Positions 61,215 to 64,000 of a DNA stretch of 64,000 nucleotides are shown one piece after another (position 1 is the first letter of the stretch; every line of letters starts with the position of its first letter). Under the pieces are notes generated by a model. The model searched no databases. It saw nothing but the letters and a program-made list of their open reading frames with translations, and was not told where the DNA came from. This stretch comes from an uncultured Clostridia bacterium. Its GTDB lineage: Bacteria; Bacillota; Clostridia; Oscillospirales; Oscillospiraceae. The DNA lies in the NCBI GenBank assembly GCA_947173485.1, contig CAMWFH010000011.1, forward strand, positions 20,589 to 84,588. Reading direction: 5' to 3'. Position numbers and translations under genes: made by a program.

Positions 61215-61247
61215 TGTCATGAGATGCTCCCTGGATGTCATGAGATG
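61215..61247 (-). promoter_or_regulatory. Paired direct repeats, candidate LytTR binding site
   Basis: CATCTCATGACA on the minus strand occurs twice without mismatch (61247-61236 and 61226-61215). The copies start exactly 21 bp apart, two helical turns. The nearer copy ends six bases before the -35 element, ideal for an activator. Confidence 0.65.
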
Positions 61248-61254
61248 TTCTGCG

Positions 61255-63627
61255 CTATCCCACCGCCCGCATCTGCTCGACCAAGGACAGCTTTTTCTGT
61301 CTGCTGGCTGTCCAGACAGATAGGAGCAGTTCCAGGCCGAACAGCACCAGGATGAATAGGCCCATCTCCAGAAACGGGAACCGGTACGGCACGATCTCAC
61401 CGGCGAAGGACCTCCTGCTGATCTCCCGGCACACCAGGACCGCGATCGGGAGCCCGGCCAGCAGGGACACTAGGGCAGTAAGGGCCCCATAGCAGAGCCC
61501 CTCGCAAATGGTCATCCGGCACAGCTGCTTGCCGGTCAGGCCAACAGAGCGCAGGATGCTGTTCTCCCGCTTCCGGGACATCTGACTGGCAAGGGTCGTG
61601 TTGATCAGATCGACGACGCCAAACAGGAAGATCAGCCAGGAGAGGGCCCGCAGACTGCCGAAAATGACAGCGTTCTGCATTTTCTCGTACTCGATATGGG
61701 CCCCGATCGTATCCAGTCCAAGGCTGCTGCGGCTGGATACGATCTCCCGCAGGCCGCTTTCCACACGCTCCGCTTGTTTCGGATCGCTGACGATGCTCCA
61801 GGAGTAGTCAAAGCGTTCGATCGTAGGATAGAGTTCCCGGAACAGTTCCTCCGGGGCGAACAGCGCCGCCGAATCCATAGCAAGAGCGCCGTGCCCGTTC
61901 GCCATCCTTGCCGGATCGAACAGGCCGGATATGGTGACGGTCACAGTCTCCCGGCCCAGGGCCAGCTCCATGGCGGCCCCGACATCCATATCCGTATGGT
62001 ACTTCTGATAGCTCACGCTTAGAAGGACACTGTGGGCATCCGCCGGCATCGCGCCGGACACCAACGCGGCTTCCACATCCGGGCAGTTCGCCTCCGTCAG
62101 CGCATCGCACATACCGGCTTCAGCGCTTGCGGAGGCCCTGAATCTCGCGTGCAGGGACCGGCGGGTGACCAGCACATCTGTCACGCCGTCTACAGATAAG
62201 ATCGCCTGCCGCAGTTCGTCGTTCAGCGGATCACCCGTAGCCATGATCTCCTCCTCCGGCTGCTCCGAGGACAGGTAGATCTTATAGTCCCCATCCGGGA
62301 AGAAGAGCCTTGCGGCCTGCTCCGGCGACCGGGTCGATACCACAGAGGACACGATCAAAAGCAGGATCCCGCCCAGACTGAGAGAGGCCACGATGCCGGC
62401 GGCCTTCCTGCGGTCACGCCGGAAGTTCGCCAGACCCATAGACATGGGGGTGAGCTTGATACGTTTTTTCCGGCTGTGGACCCGCTCCTGTCCGGCGGAA
62501 AAGCGTACCGCCTCCAGGGGCGAGATACCGGCGGCGATCTTCACCGGAGCCCGGACGGAGACGGACACCATCAGCCGGCAGGCCAAGGCGCTCAGAAGCG
62601 CCGCCAGCCCGTAGTAGGGGCCATGAAAGCCTTTGGGGAACAGGAGCAGGCCGCTGCTTATCCCCAGCAGCACGCCCAGCAAGATCCCGGTCCAGCCCAG
62701 CCGCCGGCTCTCCCTTTTGACGATGCGCCGGATCTGTTTGGGCGTCGCCCCGATGGTACGGAGCTGCCCATAGCTCTGGATCTTATCCTGGATGGAGATA
62801 CGGAAGATGCTCTGGATCACCACAAAGCCGCCGGTCAGCGCAAGGGCCGCAACGCCGAGGACCGTGGGGTAGTCGATGGATCTGGCATGATAGGCGAAGT
62901 AGCGGCTGTTCATGCGCACATGGGGGAGGCCGTACTGCGCGGCGATCTCCCGGCAGCGGGCGGTCATGGCCTCCTGGCTCAGCTGTTCATCGTTTTGAAA
63001 ATGCACATAGGCCCGATACCCGGCAGGATCAGACCCGGCCCGCTGGGCCAAGGCCGCTTTGGAGATCACGATGGCGCAGGTGTTCGTCTCTTTTTCCCCT
63101 ATGTTGGACAGGATACCGGTGACGGTATAGCTGCCCTGAAAGCTCTCTGTATCCAACCGGACCGTCTCACCGATCTTAGCATTGGACCCATAAGCGGAGA
63201 GGAAATATTCGCTGACGGCGACCTCGTTCGCCTGTGCCGGGAGTTCTCCCTTTACCAGCTCCATCTGGCTCCGGGCAATATAGATCATGTCGCTGTCGCA
63301 GTACAAATAGGAGGCATTGTAGCCCCGCTCCGAATGCTCCTGCCCCAGCAGATAGTATCCGCCCACCCGGGCAAGCTCCGGCAGGTCCTTCAGCGCCGCC
63401 ACATCGGACGCCTCCACGCCGGTAAAGACCGCCTCGTAGGTGTTGTCCACCTGGCCGCGCTGGATCTGCGCCGCGGACACGGATAGGATCGCCGCAAAGC
63501 AGATCAGGAACGCCGCCAGGGCCACGGCGATCACCACCATCAAGTTCCGGCGCTTCTCGCTGGCAAGGCTCCGCTTCGCCAGCTTCTTCACAATGGCGCC
63601 GGTGTCGTTCTCAAAGGGCCAAGTCAT
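61255..63627 (-). CDS. FtsX-like ABC transporter permease (MacB/BceB-type family)
   Basis: A 790-residue membrane protein with a first segment (about 26-48), a large extracytoplasmic domain, three central segments (FtsX domain: YGQLRTIGATPKQIRRIVKRE), a second external domain and a last FtsX unit (NSILRSVGLTGKQLCRMTICEG). The C-terminus QKKLSLVEQMRAV is typical of antimicrobial-peptide-related permeases. ATG 63627 follows AAGGAGG. A similar permease lies directly upstream; the ATPase is presumably beyond the window. Peptide sensing, export or resistance is inferred. Confidence 0.85.
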   Translation of the reverse strand: MTWPFENDTGAIVKKLAKRSLASEKRRNLMVVIAVALAAFLICFAAILSVSAAQIQRGQVDNTYEAVFTGVEASDVAALKDLPELARVGGYYLLGQEHSERGYNASYLYCDSDMIYIARSQMELVKGELPAQANEVAVSEYFLSAYGSNAKIGETVRLDTESFQGSYTVTGILSNIGEKETNTCAIVISKAALAQRAGSDPAGYRAYVHFQNDEQLSQEAMTARCREIAAQYGLPHVRMNSRYFAYHARSIDYPTVLGVAALALTGGFVVIQSIFRISIQDKIQSYGQLRTIGATPKQIRRIVKRESRRLGWTGILLGVLLGISSGLLLFPKGFHGPYYGLAALLSALACRLMVSVSVRAPVKIAAGISPLEAVRFSAGQERVHSRKKRIKLTPMSMGLANFRRDRRKAAGIVASLSLGGILLLIVSSVVSTRSPEQAARLFFPDGDYKIYLSSEQPEEEIMATGDPLNDELRQAILSVDGVTDVLVTRRSLHARFRASASAEAGMCDALTEANCPDVEAALVSGAMPADAHSVLLSVSYQKYHTDMDVGAAMELALGRETVTVTISGLFDPARMANGHGALAMDSAALFAPEELFRELYPTIERFDYSWSIVSDPKQAERVESGLREIVSSRSSLGLDTIGAHIEYEKMQNAVIFGSLRALSWLIFLFGVVDLINTTLASQMSRKRENSILRSVGLTGKQLCRMTICEGLCYGALTALVSLLAGLPIAVLVCREISRRSFAGEIVPYRFPFLEMGLFILVLFGLELLLSVWTASRQKKLSLVEQMRAVG

Positions 63628-63641
63628 ATCTGAAGACCTCC

Positions 63642-64000
63642 TTAGTCCACCGCCTTGATCTGCTCCACCAGAGAGAGCCTTCTGGTATAGCGGACCGCGC
63701 AGGCCGAGAACACCCCCTGCACCACCAGCAGGGCGGCGGCGAACAGCAGCACCTGGAGGGCCGGGAAGTGGTAGGTGAGCTTCCCAAACATACCGATTCG
63801 GTCGAACACCCGGCACACGGCCAGACTGCACGCTGTCCCTACGGTCAAGGTGACCAGCAGGGTGATCCCCACATAGTACAAGCACTCAAAGGACAGCATC
63901 TGGGACAGCTGCCGGCCGCTCATGCCCACGGACTGGAACACGCCGAACTCCTGCTGGCGGGTGAGCAGATTGGTAATCAGGGTGTTGGCAAGGTTAATCA
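63642..64000 (-). CDS. FtsX-like ABC permease, C-terminal part (cut by window edge)
   Basis: The last 119 residues of a second FtsX-type permease continue beyond base 64000. QEFGVFQSVGMSGRQLSQMLSFECLYY and the ending RRLSLVEQIKAVD closely match the C-terminus of the neighbouring permease, so the two arose by duplication. The gap to the next gene is 14 bases and contains only the ribosome site. The start and N-terminal domains are not in the window. Confidence 0.85.
   Translation of the reverse strand, partial: INLANTLITNLLTRQQEFGVFQSVGMSGRQLSQMLSFECLYYVGITLLVTLTVGTACSLAVCRVFDRIGMFGKLTYHFPALQVLLFAAALLVVQGVFSACAVRYTRRLSLVEQIKAVD

Noticed and set aside
63628..63885. N-terminal extension of the 790-residue FtsX permease
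   Set aside because: It is the shifted frame of the upstream permease; AAGGAGG precedes ATG 63627.
1..64000. CRISPR arrays, tRNA, rRNA, insertion sequences, prophage genes
   Set aside because: No regularly spaced repeats, no cloverleaf-like intergenic sequence, no transposase, integrase or phage structural proteins found.

Overview
The window looks like a chromosomal segment of a high-GC, Gram-positive-type gut Clostridia, most likely in the Oscillospiraceae (Flavonifractor/Lawsonibacter-like). The evidence is Firmicutes-style AGGAGG ribosome binding sites, many TTGACA-17-TATAAT-type promoters, a WalRK-like two-component pair, SLH-domain proteins, lipoprotein-type ABC binding proteins, and the IscU-like/GGGtGRT gene pair known from anaerobic gut bacteria. 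The genus is an inference. No phage, insertion sequence, CRISPR array, rRNA or tRNA was seen.

Layout. 1-5.6 kb: a complete ABC importer (binding lipoprotein, fused double permease, ATPase with an unusual helical insert) with a HAD phosphatase. 5.7-25.9 kb: a large mannan/galactoglucomannan-oligosaccharide utilisation locus. Its minus-strand arm runs from a binding lipoprotein (16.2 kb) through two permeases, a GH130_2 mannooligosaccharide phosphorylase, a mannobiose/cellobiose 2-epimerase, a GH130_1 mannosylglucose phosphorylase, ManA, two membrane proteins and an MsmX-like ATPase. The plus-strand arm carries a CE2 esterase, a phosphohexomutase, a GH1 with a large internal deletion, a GH36 alpha-galactosidase, and then an uncharacterised pair: a ParB-like/BMP-like fusion and a metallophosphatase. 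A LacI regulator sits between the arms. The motif TAAGCTAA recurs at the two promoter regions and is a good operator candidate. Oligosaccharides would be imported intact, de-acetylated and de-galactosylated, then phosphorolysed to mannose-1-P and glucose. No endo-mannanase lies in the window.

26-36 kb: envelope genes. These are an MBOAT/AlgJ-like acetylation pair with an SLH-transglutaminase protein and a lipoprotein, an S41-like/SLH secreted protein divergent from a GT2, a ZIP metal transporter, a sugar acetyltransferase and Ogt. 36-46 kb: housekeeping genes on the minus strand (walR, walK, a YycH-like gene, NUDIX, amidohydrolase, lysA-like, argS, DUF1934, murI). 46-54.5 kb: a LuxE/LuxC-like fatty-acid reductase pair, GH42 beta-galactosidase, an IscU-like/GGGtGRT pair under a perfect consensus promoter, a family 4 UDG, a CmpB-like membrane protein and a lipase.

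54.6-64 kb: a zinc-ribbon protein, an orphan structured RNA (about 275 nt, strong promoter and intrinsic terminator), a YfcE-like phosphodiesterase, then a peptide-signalling-type module. That module contains a LytTR response regulator, a GHKL kinase, two tiny proteins, an ABC transporter, a coiled-coil protein whose promoter is preceded by two perfect 12-bp direct repeats 21 bp apart (LytTR-like geometry), and two FtsX-type permeases, the last cut by the window edge.
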